Shown here: in pieces, positions 49,293-58,152 of the stretch | Layout: each line of letters opens with the position of its first letter | Position numbering within the stretch: position 1 is the stretch's first letter | NCBI GenBank assembly: GCA_039814575.1 | Contig: JBCCAY010000009.1 | Span: forward strand, 62,001 to 126,000 | Source of the DNA: MED-G105 sp039814575 | GTDB taxonomy: Bacteria > Pseudomonadota > Alphaproteobacteria > Caulobacterales > Parvularculaceae | Length of the DNA: 64,000 bases | Direction of reading: 5' to 3' | The notes under the pieces: model-generated | The model's input: the letters and a program-made list of their open reading frames with translations, nothing else | What the model was told of the DNA's origin: nothing | Databases searched by the model: none | Program-made: the position numbers and the translations under genes

Positions 49293-50365
49293 GATCGCTC
49301 ATTTGAGGAAAAGTTAGCGCGCTCTAAAAGACACGCATCGCCATAGGAGTAAAACCGATAGGACGACGCGATCGCGTGCTCATAGGCCATCTTCATGCGC
49401 TCCACGCCGGAAAAAGCGCTCACCAGCATGAATAATGTCGAGCGCGGCAGGTGAAAGTTCGTCATCAACATATCCGCTGAGCGCACTTTATAGCCGGGCG
49501 TGATGAAAATGTCGGTTTCCTCTTGAAACGGATGGATAACGCCGTCGTCGTCGCAAGCGCTCTCTAGCAGCCTGAGGGCCGTCGTGCCCACAGCGACAAT
49601 GCGGCCGCCCTCGGCACGGACGGCATTGATACGTGCGGCTTGATCTTTGGTAATGTCGCCCCATTCGGCGTGCATCTTATGCTCGCTCGTATCCTCCGCC
49701 GTCACCGGCAAGAAGGTTCCAGCGCCCACATGTAATGTAATGCGCTCAACGCCGACGTCAGCGTCGGATAAGCGTTGCAAGAGGTCGTCCGTAAAATGAA
49801 GACCGGCGGTCGGCGCGGCGACAGAGCCTTCTTCGGCGGCGTAGATTGTTTGATAGTCTTCAACGTCTTTCGCCTCGGCCGGTCGTCGCCGCGCAATATA
49901 AGGCGGTAAAGGCGGCGCGCCGACACGGGCCAACGCCGCGTCAAACTCAGCGCCGGCGCAATTAAATGCGAGCACCGCTTCGGCTTCCGCACGCTCTTCG
50001 ACTACGGCGCTGAAGTCCGAGCCGAAGTCAACACTGTCGCCGACGCGTAGGCGTTTCGCCGGCCGCACAAAGGCGCGCCAGCGGCTTGCGTCGAGGCGTT
50101 TGTGTAAGGTCGCTTCAATGGCTGCTGCGCCGCCGCCGCCTTCTGCGCGCGCCGGCCGACTGCCGGACAATTGCGCCGGAATGACTTTCGTGTCGTTCAC
50201 CACCAGCAAATCGCCTGCTTTTAATAAAGACGGCAGATCGCGCACCTGGCGATCGTGGAGCCCTTCTTGCGTCACGTGGAGGAGTTTCGCCGCATCGCGC
50301 GGGCGCGCCGGTTCCAGAGCGATCAGGCGCTCCGGCAAATCGAAATCAAACGCATCGACGCGCAC
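49289..50365 (-). CDS. queA: S-adenosylmethionine:tRNA ribosyltransferase-isomerase
   Basis: 358 residues. It transfers and isomerises the ribosyl part of SAM onto preQ1-tRNA to form epoxyqueuosine. The family start FDFDLPERLIALEPARPRDAAKLLHV and LVVNDTKVIPAQLSG are clear, as are AAPTAGLHFTDDLLQRL and PGYKVRSADMLMTNFHLPRSTLFMLVSAF. It starts at GTG. It is the first of the queA-tgt pair, 50 bp after parC on the same strand. Confidence 0.96.
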   Translation of the reverse strand: MRVDAFDFDLPERLIALEPARPRDAAKLLHVTQEGLHDRQVRDLPSLLKAGDLLVVNDTKVIPAQLSGSRPARAEGGGGAAAIEATLHKRLDASRWRAFVRPAKRLRVGDSVDFGSDFSAVVEERAEAEAVLAFNCAGAEFDAALARVGAPPLPPYIARRRPAEAKDVEDYQTIYAAEEGSVAAPTAGLHFTDDLLQRLSDADVGVERITLHVGAGTFLPVTAEDTSEHKMHAEWGDITKDQAARINAVRAEGGRIVAVGTTALRLLESACDDDGVIHPFQEETDIFITPGYKVRSADMLMTNFHLPRSTLFMLVSAFSGVERMKMAYEHAIASSYRFYSYGDACLLERANFSSNERS

Positions 50366-50415
50366 TATTTACGCTCCGTAGAGAGATGAAAACGCGCCAT
50401 ACCGACCATGCGCGG

Positions 50416-52689
50416 CTACTCCCAAGCGCCGAATTTTTTACTGGTGGGGAAGCCCTTCGGTGCGATTTTCCCCGCGCCCGCACGTTTTCCCGTAAAGCCC
50501 TTCCAACCATCGACCGTTTGCAAGCGCCCTGAGCGATCAACCCAGGTGAGACCTTCTTTCTTCGCGAACGTTTTTGCGTCCGACAGTCCGCCCTTTTGGA
50601 ATTTCTGCAGAACGACGCCTTTGCCGCGAGTCATTTCCGACAATTCATCGATCGGGAAGATCAACAACTTCTTATTGTCGCCGACACAGGCGACGAGATC
50701 GCTCGGGCGCTCGCCGTCAACGGGGCGACATACGCACGCTTCAGCGCCCGCCGGCGGGTTAAGCACTTGCTTGCCTTTTTTCGTGTTGGCGAGGCAATCT
50801 TCTTCCCGGACGATAAATCCGTACCCCGCTGAAGACGCCACCAAGAAACGACGCTCGCCCGACCAAAGAAACGCCGCCGCAATCGAATGATCATTACCGA
50901 GGTCGACGATCAAGCGGATCGGCTCGCCATGGCCGCGCCCGCCCGGCAGCGCTGCGACGTCGAGGGTGTAGAATTTACCATTGGTGCCAAACAGCATGAG
51001 CTTATCGGTTGTCATGGCGGGGATGACATAGGCCTCGCCGTCGCCGTCTTTGTATTTGACGTCGCCAACCTTGTCGCCATGCCCCTTCATGGTCCGCACC
51101 CACCCCTTTTCGGAAAGAATGACCGTCACAGGCTCTTTCTCCACGAGCGCTTCGAGATCAACCTCGTCAGCGTCTGGGGCGTCTTCAATGCTCGTGCGGC
51201 GACGGCCGAGATCAGATTTAGGATCGAAGGCCTTGCGCACGTCGCGTAGTTCGTCGGAGATTTTCTTCCATTGGGCGTCATCAGACTTCAGAAGGGCGCG
51301 CAACGCCTTTTGTTCCGCTTTTAGCGCCTTGTACTCGGCGCGGATCTCCATTTCCTCAAGCTTGCGCAAATTCCGCAAGCGCATATTGAGGATGGCTTCA
51401 GCCTGCACTTCGCTGAGCTTGAAGGCTTTAATTAACTCCGCTTTTGGGTCGTCCTCATACCGAATGATGCGAATAACTTCGTCAAGGTTGAGGTAGGCCG
51501 TGAGAAAACCGTCCAACACTTCCAGCCGGTGGGCGATCTTATCGAGCCGGTGATTGGAGCGGCGGATAAGCACGTCTTTGCGGTGTGCAAGATACGCCGT
51601 CAGAACGTCGCGCAGGCCCATGACCCGCGGCGCGCCGTCGGCGTCCAAGACGTTCATATTGAGCGAAGCGCGGTTCTCAAGGTCCGTCACCTTGAAGAGG
51701 CTCTCCATCAGCGCCGTCGGGTCGATATTCCCGGTCTTCGGCTCTAGGATTAAGCGAATGTCTTCCGCGCTCTCATCGCGAATGTCCGCGAGTGCCGGGA
51801 GTTTTTTGGACTGGATGAGTTCAGCCACACGCTCGATGAGACGCGACTTTTGCACTTGGTACGGAATTTCGGTAACGACGATCTGATAGCGTCCGCGGCC
51901 CAGGTCTTCGGTCTCCCAGCGCGCCCGCACGCGGAAACCGCCCCGCCCCGTCGCGTAGGCTTCCACCATGGCGTCGGCGGGCTCAACGCAGACCCCGCCC
52001 GTCGGGAAGTCCGGTCCTTGAATATATTTCATCAAGGTTTCGGTGCGCGCGTTCGGCGTTTTGATGAGATGCAAGCAGGCGTCGATGACTTCGATCGGGT
52101 TATGGGGCGGGATGGACGTCGCCATGCCCACCGCAATACCAGATGCACCGTTCACCAATAAATGCGGGAACGCCGCCGGTAAGACGACCGGCTCTTTGCC
52201 CTCGCCGTCATAGGTTTCGCGGAAATCAACCGTGTCTTCATCAATGCCGGCGAGCAACAATTGCGCCGCTTCAGTAAGGCGGCTTTCCGTATACCGCATG
52301 GCGGCGGCGTTATCGCCGTCGACATTGCCAAAATTGCCCTGACCGTCGACGAGCGGCGCGCGCACGGAAAAGTCTTGCACCAGCCGCACGAGGGCGTCGT
52401 AAATCGCCTGGTCGCCATGGGGGTGGAAATTACCCATAACCTCGCCGACGACCTTGGCCGACTTTTTGTAGGAGCTCGTGGGGTTCAACCGCATTTGCCG
52501 CATGGCGTAGAGGATGCGCCGATGCACAGGCTTCAGCCCATCGCGCACGTCCGGCAAGGCCCGCGCGGTGATCGTGGAAAGCGCATAGGCGAGATAGCGC
52601 CGCGAGAGCGCCTCATCTAAAGGCTCAAGGAAAATGTCTTCCGGTTTCGCCGGCGGGGTTGCGCCTTTGCGGGTCCGAGTTTTCGCCAT
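50416..52689 (-). CDS. parC: DNA topoisomerase IV subunit A
   Basis: 757-residue type IIA topoisomerase subunit that decatenates daughter chromosomes with ParE. It starts LSRRYLAYALSTITARALPDVRDGLKPVHRRILYAM, the catalytic Tyr is in AAAMRYTESRLTEAAQ, and the quinolone-resistance region lies in FHPHGDQAIYDALVRL. The C-terminal beta-pinwheel is shortened compared with GyrA and lacks a GyrA box, which together with the length supports ParC. ParE is not in the window. Confidence 0.93.
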   Translation of the reverse strand: MAKTRTRKGATPPAKPEDIFLEPLDEALSRRYLAYALSTITARALPDVRDGLKPVHRRILYAMRQMRLNPTSSYKKSAKVVGEVMGNFHPHGDQAIYDALVRLVQDFSVRAPLVDGQGNFGNVDGDNAAAMRYTESRLTEAAQLLLAGIDEDTVDFRETYDGEGKEPVVLPAAFPHLLVNGASGIAVGMATSIPPHNPIEVIDACLHLIKTPNARTETLMKYIQGPDFPTGGVCVEPADAMVEAYATGRGGFRVRARWETEDLGRGRYQIVVTEIPYQVQKSRLIERVAELIQSKKLPALADIRDESAEDIRLILEPKTGNIDPTALMESLFKVTDLENRASLNMNVLDADGAPRVMGLRDVLTAYLAHRKDVLIRRSNHRLDKIAHRLEVLDGFLTAYLNLDEVIRIIRYEDDPKAELIKAFKLSEVQAEAILNMRLRNLRKLEEMEIRAEYKALKAEQKALRALLKSDDAQWKKISDELRDVRKAFDPKSDLGRRRTSIEDAPDADEVDLEALVEKEPVTVILSEKGWVRTMKGHGDKVGDVKYKDGDGEAYVIPAMTTDKLMLFGTNGKFYTLDVAALPGGRGHGEPIRLIVDLGNDHSIAAAFLWSGERRFLVASSAGYGFIVREEDCLANTKKGKQVLNPPAGAEACVCRPVDGERPSDLVACVGDNKKLLIFPIDELSEMTRGKGVVLQKFQKGGLSDAKTFAKKEGLTWVDRSGRLQTVDGWKGFTGKRAGAGKIAPKGFPTSKKFGAWE

Positions 52690-52838
52690 TTCGTCCGTAT
52701 ACTTTCAAATAATCGCTAGGCGGTCTATGCCAGGAAGCGCGGGAGAACGCGCCCGAAGACTACAGCAATTACCCGGTTTCCGGGCTTGTCATCAAGAGCG
52801 GCGCACGGGAATAACGCGCGGGGGCCGAAGCGTCGCGC

Positions 52839-53567
52839 CTAGGACGCGTCTTGCGCCAAAACCTCAGCAAGCCGCCGACGCGCCTCGGGCAGCGGCTGGT
52901 GCGCCGGCGCCAAAAGCCGGGTTTCGATGAAGTGTCCCGTAGTTTTAAGGCCGTCGAGCGCCTCGGCGCGCGTACCGAGGCTTTCCCCGCCGTGCAAAAA
53001 CGCCGGCAACGGCAACAGCCGGTCTTTATAGGGTTCGCCAGCTTCGGCGCTGACGGCCTGAGCAGACTTTGGCGAGACGTAAGTGAGATCCGCATCGGCG
53101 CCGGTGGCGGCGCATCGATCAAGCGTCAAACCAAAGCCGCATGCGGCCAACAGCCCCGCCTCCCACCGCGCGAGCAAGGTCGGCCAGAGGTCATGATCGT
53201 CCAAATGGTCGAGCACGACGCCCATGGCGTCATAAACGCTGGGGTGCGATTCGCGTTCGGGCAAGGCGGCCGCGGCCGTGGCGCACAACGCTGAGAGCCC
53301 GGCAAGAGACAAACGATCGTGCATGAACTGCGCAGCGCGAGGATTGGCCAACTCCAGGTCAAAATGGCCGAGACTGTCGCTGACCCGGCCTTTCCATTGC
53401 ACCAAGAGACCATTGCCAGCCTGGAGAACGGGCTTTTTGCGCGCGCCCTGACCGCCATATACAAGGCCCGCCCATCGCCCGCGCCGCGCGGTGAACACCT
53501 CGGCGACGGCATGGTTTTCCCCATGCGCGTGCGCGGCGAGTAAAACGCCCTCGTCTGCAAATTCCAT
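52839..53567 (-). CDS. recO: DNA repair protein RecO
   Basis: 242-residue RecF-pathway protein that loads RecA onto gapped DNA with RecR. An N-terminal OB fold (EGVLLAAHAHGENHAVAEVFTARRGRWAGLVYGGQG) precedes a helical domain containing LARWEAGLLAACGFGLTLDRCAATG, where E. coli-type zinc cysteines are only partly present. It lies 70 bp after era on the same strand. A 12-bp direct repeat spans the ribosome-binding site and start, so the first copy supplies the GGA element. Confidence 0.9.
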   Translation of the reverse strand: MEFADEGVLLAAHAHGENHAVAEVFTARRGRWAGLVYGGQGARKKPVLQAGNGLLVQWKGRVSDSLGHFDLELANPRAAQFMHDRLSLAGLSALCATAAAALPERESHPSVYDAMGVVLDHLDDHDLWPTLLARWEAGLLAACGFGLTLDRCAATGADADLTYVSPKSAQAVSAEAGEPYKDRLLPLPAFLHGGESLGTRAEALDGLKTTGHFIETRLLAPAHQPLPEARRRLAEVLAQDAS

Positions 53568-53579
53568 TCTGCAAATTCC
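53554..53579 (-). repeat. 12-bp direct repeat at the recO start
   Basis: Two identical 12-bp copies (TCTGCAAATTCC on the plus strand) separated by AT cover the start codon region of recO. The upstream copy lies where the Shine-Dalgarno sequence is expected. Confidence 0.8.
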
Positions 53580-53636
53580 GTGTCGATCCGCTCATTCGCC
53601 CGATAGGCCGGCGGCGCATACTAGCCTGCCGCGACA

Positions 53637-54665
53637 CTAGCCGACAGGCGCGAGACCCATTTCTCGGAGCCGGGCATTCTCCTCGCTCCAATTCTCACGA
53701 ACTTTTGCGTGGAGGAACAAGTGCGTTGTCTCACCCAAGAGGTCGATAAGCTCCGCCCGCGCCGCGGCGCCGACGGCTTTAATCGTCTGACCGCCCTTGC
53801 CGAGGACGATCGATTTGTGGCTGTCGCGACTGAGGAAAATCGTTTGTTCGATCCGTAACTCGCCGCGCGCCGTGCGGCTCCAATCGGTGGTTTCCACCGT
53901 CAGTTCATAAGGGAGTTCTTGATGCAACCGCAGAAACAGCTTCTCGCGGGTGATCTCAGCGGCAAGAAGCCTATCTGAGATGTCAGAGAGCTGATCTTCC
54001 GGATACATGAACGGCCCTGTCGGCATCCGCGCTTTTAAACTGTCTTTGAAGTCTGCAACGCCGTCGCCGGTTTCCGCCGCGATAAGATACACTTCGCCAA
54101 CGCACGGGCGATCTTTCAACGCGCCAACAACGGCTAATAGTTTTTGCCGCGCCATTTTGTCGATCTTGTTCAACGCCAAATCAATGCGGAAACCTGCGCC
54201 GTCCTTGCTGTCGCCGCCGGCGCGCTCATCAAGGGCGTCTAAAATGGCGCGCGTATCGGCGACAGCGCGCCGTGCAGCCGGAGTAGCCTTGCCCTTGCCG
54301 TCTTCTTCTTCCAACACCGCGGCGAAGGCCGGCGCGTCAATAACGAGGAGCCCCGCATCCGCGCCGTCGAGCCCCTCCCACGCCGCGGCGACCATGGCGC
54401 GGTCGAGCTTGCGGCGCGGCGAGAAGATGCCGGGCGTATCGATGAACACCATTTGTACGCTGTCTTCAACGAGAACGCCGCGCACCCGAGCGCGCGTCGT
54501 TTGCACTTTATGCGTGACGATGGAGACCTTCGCGCCAACGAGGGCGTTCACGAGCGTCGACTTGCCGGCGTTCGGCGCGCCGATGACAGCGATAAAGCCG
54601 CACCGCGTCTCGATGGCCGATCCATCCGTTTGCGACTTATCTATTACACCCGGCTCAGACGTCAT
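53637..54665 (-). CDS. era: GTPase Era
   Basis: 342-residue ribosome-assembly GTPase that binds the 3' end of 16S rRNA. The G motifs are GAPNAGKSTLVNALVG (P-loop), FIDTPGIFSPRR (G3) and LALNKIDKM (G4), and the C-terminal KH domain has VLGKGGQTIKAVGAAARAELID. It is about 40 residues longer than typical Era; much of the excess is an acidic/Gly insert near EEEDGKGKATPAARRA, between G3 and G4. The start overlaps rnc by 11 bases. Confidence 0.95.
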   Translation of the reverse strand: MTSEPGVIDKSQTDGSAIETRCGFIAVIGAPNAGKSTLVNALVGAKVSIVTHKVQTTRARVRGVLVEDSVQMVFIDTPGIFSPRRKLDRAMVAAAWEGLDGADAGLLVIDAPAFAAVLEEEDGKGKATPAARRAVADTRAILDALDERAGGDSKDGAGFRIDLALNKIDKMARQKLLAVVGALKDRPCVGEVYLIAAETGDGVADFKDSLKARMPTGPFMYPEDQLSDISDRLLAAEITREKLFLRLHQELPYELTVETTDWSRTARGELRIEQTIFLSRDSHKSIVLGKGGQTIKAVGAAARAELIDLLGETTHLFLHAKVRENWSEENARLREMGLAPVG

Positions 54666-55371
54666 GCTCGCTCCATACGCCTTCGCGCAATAAAAACGCC
54701 GCCGCCGCCGCCATCTGCGCGGCGCGCTTCGAGCGCCCCGTCCCGAGCGCCGGCGCGTGGCCCTTCACGGCGACGCTGATTTCAAAAGCCGGCGCATGCG
54801 CCGGACCGTCAGCGGTCTCAACCTCATAGTGCGGGGTGCCAAGACGTTTTTCTTGCGTCCATTCTTGAAGCGCCGTCTTGGCGTCGCGATGGTTGCGATA
54901 AAGAGCGTCGAGATTATCCGTCCAATAGGCGTCATAGGCGCCGCGCGCCGCATCAAGGCCGCCGTCGATGTAAAGGGCGCCGAGAAACGCTTCGCATACA
55001 TCGCCAAGGATGGTGGTTTTCTTGCGCCCGCCCGCCTCTTCCTCGTGGGGAGACAAACGAATAAGCGCATCGAGCCCCAACGCCGCAGCGGCCTTCGCGC
55101 AGGTTTCTTTACGCACGAGGGCGTTGAGGCGCGGCGCAAGTTCGCCCTCTTGCATGTCGGGATGACGTCGCCACAGCGCCTCCGCCGTCAACAGACCGAG
55201 AACGCGATCGCCCAGAAATTCTAGCCGTTCTAAATCGCCCGTGTTGGACGATGCGGACAAACTGGAATGGGTGAGCGCGCGCTCCAGAAGAGCACGGTCC
55301 TTAAAGGCGTGACTGACCCGCACCTCTAGCGCAGCTAGGTCATCTTCTCGTGGACGGAAAGTGTTGCTCAT
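54655..55371 (-). CDS. rnc: Ribonuclease III
   Basis: 238 residues. It cuts double-stranded RNA, including rRNA precursors. The catalytic signature is GDLERLEFLGDRVLGLLTAEAL, the metal-binding Glu lies in DVCEAFLGALYIDGG, and the C-terminal dsRNA-binding domain spans LQEWTQEKRLGTPHYEVE to GRSKRAAQMAAAAAFL. The start overlaps the lepB stop region and the end overlaps era, giving the classic lepB-rnc-era order. Confidence 0.95.
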   Translation of the reverse strand: MSNTFRPREDDLAALEVRVSHAFKDRALLERALTHSSLSASSNTGDLERLEFLGDRVLGLLTAEALWRRHPDMQEGELAPRLNALVRKETCAKAAAALGLDALIRLSPHEEEAGGRKKTTILGDVCEAFLGALYIDGGLDAARGAYDAYWTDNLDALYRNHRDAKTALQEWTQEKRLGTPHYEVETADGPAHAPAFEISVAVKGHAPALGTGRSKRAAQMAAAAAFLLREGVWSEHDV

Positions 55372-56216
55372 TCAATCGGATCGAGCAATCGACCGTAACG
55401 CACGGATGTCGGCCATTTCCAGATTTGCCAAAAGGCGGTGTTCTCCACATCGAATGAGAAGAACAGACGCTCCGCCCGCCCCACAATATCGTCATAGGGC
55501 ACATAGCCGACTTGGCTTGTCACGCGGCTGTCTTGGCTTTGATCGCGATTGTCGCCCATCATGAAGTAACGGCCGGCGGGCACTTTATAAACGCCGGTGT
55601 TATCAAGGTGACCGCGGTCGCCGAAACATTCCTGCACGACGTATTCAACGCCGTTCGGCAGCGTCTCGCGGAACATCGGCACTTGCTTGGACGGCATGCC
55701 GTCGCACGAGGCCGTCGCGTAGCGCACGAACTCTTTGCGCACCGGTGCGCCGTTGATGTGTAAAACGCCGCGGCGCATTTGGATTTCATCGCCCGGCATG
55801 CCGACAAGGCGCTTGATATAATCTTTATTGCCGTCTTTGCGGTTCTTAAAAACAAGAATGTCGCCGCGTTCCGGCTCAGAGCCGAGGAAACGCCCCTCAA
55901 GGCCGTTGATACGCGTCAATGGCCAGATGAGCGAGGCGCGCGAATACCCATAAGACGGCTTTGAGACGAACAGAAAGTCTCCGATGAGGAGGTTCGGCTT
56001 CATTGACCCAGACGGGATATTGAACGGCTGGAAAATCAAAATCCGCAGTACGAGAGCAATCGCCACGGCCCATACGACCGTCTTAGCGAGATCGGCCGCC
56101 TCTTCGGCGAACGTCAGCGTCTCGGCTCCGCCGTTGGCGGCTTCGCTTGCGGTTCCATTGGCGCTGTTTTGCGCGCTCTTCTCAGTACTTTTTTCGTTGT
56201 CGTCCAACATGCTCAC
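55368..56216 (-). CDS. lepB: Signal peptidase I
   Basis: 282 residues. It removes signal peptides from exported proteins. One N-terminal TM segment (VVWAVAIALVLRILIFQPFNIPSGSMKPNL) leads straight into the catalytic Ser of SGSM, the Lys is in KDYIKRLVGMPGDEIQMRRG, and the GDNRDQSQDSR motif closes the domain. About 30 charged residues precede the TM segment. A GTG is used at 56216, with an ATG two codons later. Its stop overlaps the rnc start as ATGA. Confidence 0.95.
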   Translation of the reverse strand: MSMLDDNEKSTEKSAQNSANGTASEAANGGAETLTFAEEAADLAKTVVWAVAIALVLRILIFQPFNIPSGSMKPNLLIGDFLFVSKPSYGYSRASLIWPLTRINGLEGRFLGSEPERGDILVFKNRKDGNKDYIKRLVGMPGDEIQMRRGVLHINGAPVRKEFVRYATASCDGMPSKQVPMFRETLPNGVEYVVQECFGDRGHLDNTGVYKVPAGRYFMMGDNRDQSQDSRVTSQVGYVPYDDIVGRAERLFFSFDVENTAFWQIWKWPTSVRYGRLLDPIE

Positions 56217-56254
56217 TTGCGCCCCACCCCGCGGAACCTGACTCTCACGCGCAA

Positions 56255-56692
56255 TCAGTCGGTCGTCGAGGGCGAAATGTCAATTTCACTATCGATAGTA
56301 TTACCGACAGTGATGATGACAATCGCTTGGGCGAGCGGGTAATCGTCTGTAATTGTTAGATGAATCTCAGCGCTGCGACCGGCCGGCGTTATCTCTTGCA
56401 ATCGCTTTAAGGCGCCGCCGGTGAGCTGCATGGTCGGTTTTCCGCCGGGAAGATTGACGACGCCCATATCCCGCCAAAAGACGCCGCGCGACAATCCGGT
56501 GCCGAGCGCTTTCGAACAGGCCTCTTTAGCGGCGAAACGCTTGGCGTAGGACGCGGCCCGGTTGAGACGCCGATCAGATTTCGCCCGCTCGATCTCCGTG
56601 AATAAGCGATGGGTGAACCGCTCGCCATGGCGTTCGAGTGTTTTCTCAACCCGCCGGATATCGATGAGATCATTGCCAAGGCCGATAATCAT
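56255..56692 (-). CDS. acpS: Holo-[acyl-carrier-protein] synthase
   Basis: 145 residues. It attaches phosphopantetheine to acyl carrier protein. The magnesium-binding IIGLGNDLIDIRRVEKTLERHGERF start and FAAKEACSKALGTG motif are the family signature. The C-terminus is slightly extended (DSEIDISPSTTD). It is within the pdxJ-acpS-lepB string. Confidence 0.94.
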   Translation of the reverse strand: MIIGLGNDLIDIRRVEKTLERHGERFTHRLFTEIERAKSDRRLNRAASYAKRFAAKEACSKALGTGLSRGVFWRDMGVVNLPGGKPTMQLTGGALKRLQEITPAGRSAEIHLTITDDYPLAQAIVIITVGNTIDSEIDISPSTTD

Positions 56693-56721
56693 CCCGCGCC
56701 CTTTCTGTAGAAGACGGCTTC

Positions 56722-57498
56722 TTAGTAGAGCCCACCGGTGCGCGCATCGGTCATCAGCCGCTTCATTTCTTTTACGGCTTCAGCAAGCCCCATAAACACC
56801 GCTTCGCCGATAAGGAAATGACCGATATTGAGCTCTACGATCTCGGGGATCGCCGCGACGGGTTGGACGTTCTTAAAGGTCAGTCCGTGCCCAGCGTGCA
56901 CTTCAAGCCCAGCCGCCGCCGCATGGCGGGCGCCTTCGCGAATCTCTTCGAGGGTCTTCTTGATCATCTCGCGGTTGGTCATCTCGCAAGCTTCAAAATA
57001 GGCGCCCGTGTGCAACTCAATGACCGGGGCGCCGGCTTCCGCCGCAGCATCGATTTGCGCCGGCACCGGATCAATAAACAGGGAGACGCGGGCGCCCAGC
57101 CCGGCGAGATCAGCGATAAAGGGCTTTAAGAAACTCAATTGACCAGCGACGTCGAGACCGCCTTCGGTCGTGCGCTCATTGCGATTCTCCGGCACTAAGC
57201 AGCACGCATGGGGGCGCACCTCGCCGACAATGCGGTGCATCTCCGCCGTCGCGGCCATTTCGAAGTTCAACGGCGCGTCGATCGCGTCTTTCAACGCGCG
57301 CATGTCCTCGTCGCGCACATGGCGGCGGTCTTCGCGCAAATGCGCCGTAATGCCGTCCGCGCCGGCGGTGAGCGCAATGTCAGCGGCGCGCACCGGATCA
57401 GGGTGTTGGCCGCCGCGCGCATTTCGCAAAGTGGCGACGTGATCGATGTTCACGCCAAGACGCAAAGGCGTCGCCGCAGATGTTTTTTCGGAAGACAT
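56722..57498 (-). CDS. pdxJ: Pyridoxine 5'-phosphate synthase
   Basis: 258-residue TIM barrel joining 3-amino-1-hydroxyacetone phosphate and deoxyxylulose-5-phosphate to pyridoxine phosphate. The family signatures RLGVNIDHVATLRNARGGQHPDPV, GITAHLREDRRHV, EMAATAEMHRI and GLEVHAGHGLTFKNV are present, as is ELNIGHFLIGEAVFMGL near the end. AAGG precedes the ATG. Confidence 0.96.
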   Translation of the reverse strand: MSSEKTSAATPLRLGVNIDHVATLRNARGGQHPDPVRAADIALTAGADGITAHLREDRRHVRDEDMRALKDAIDAPLNFEMAATAEMHRIVGEVRPHACCLVPENRNERTTEGGLDVAGQLSFLKPFIADLAGLGARVSLFIDPVPAQIDAAAEAGAPVIELHTGAYFEACEMTNREMIKKTLEEIREGARHAAAAGLEVHAGHGLTFKNVQPVAAIPEIVELNIGHFLIGEAVFMGLAEAVKEMKRLMTDARTGGLY

Positions 57499-57543
57499 TT
57501 TTTTCGAACCTTATACGGACGAGTAAGACAGCGCTTTAACACG

Positions 57544-58140
57544 CTATTGGCTGACGCCCCGGCTGCCGGGCTTCACGGCGGGAATAGCGGCGAGCTCAGG
57601 CGGCAGCGCATCTTCCTCGTACGCCTTCACCGCCATAGCGGCAAGCGCGACAAAGGGCGCACCGAACGCATCGCCCTCCGCCGCCGCGCCATCGGAGCGG
57701 TCGATGAGGCACGCGAGGCCGGCGACATTTCCGCCGGCGGCGCGCACGCAATCCAAACATTCACGCGCAGAAAGCCCCGTCGACACGATATCCTCAACGA
57801 CGAGCACACGCGCCCCCTCCGGCAATGCAAAGCCGCGCCGAAACTGGAAGACGCCGTCGACGCGTTCGACAAACATAAACGGGACGCCAAGCTTTCGCGC
57901 CGTCTCATAGCCGTAAATAATCGCCCCCATCGCCGGGGCGACGACATAGTCGACAGGGCCGAAAGCGTCTTGCGCTTTGTCCGCTAAGGCACCGCATAAG
58001 CGTTCCGTTCGATCCGGGTACATCGAAACGATCGACTTGTTGAGATATGTGTCGCTGTGAAGGCCCGAGGACAAAACGAAATGTCCTTTTAAGAGCGCTC
58101 CGGCTTCTTCAAATTCTTTAAACACCGCATCGGGCGTCAT
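57544..58140 (-). CDS. pyrE: Orotate phosphoribosyltransferase
   Basis: 198 residues. It makes orotidine monophosphate from orotate and PRPP. The PRPP-binding motif is VLVVEDIVSTGLSARECLD; also visible are GHFVLSSGLHSDTYLNKSIV at the N-terminus and PAMGAIIYGYETARKLGVPFMFVERVDG. It is the alphaproteobacterial type, next to pdxJ and the rel gene. Confidence 0.95.
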   Translation of the reverse strand: MTPDAVFKEFEEAGALLKGHFVLSSGLHSDTYLNKSIVSMYPDRTERLCGALADKAQDAFGPVDYVVAPAMGAIIYGYETARKLGVPFMFVERVDGVFQFRRGFALPEGARVLVVEDIVSTGLSARECLDCVRAAGGNVAGLACLIDRSDGAAAEGDAFGAPFVALAAMAVKAYEEDALPPELAAIPAVKPGSRGVSQ

Positions 58141-58152
58141 GGCGTTCTCCGT

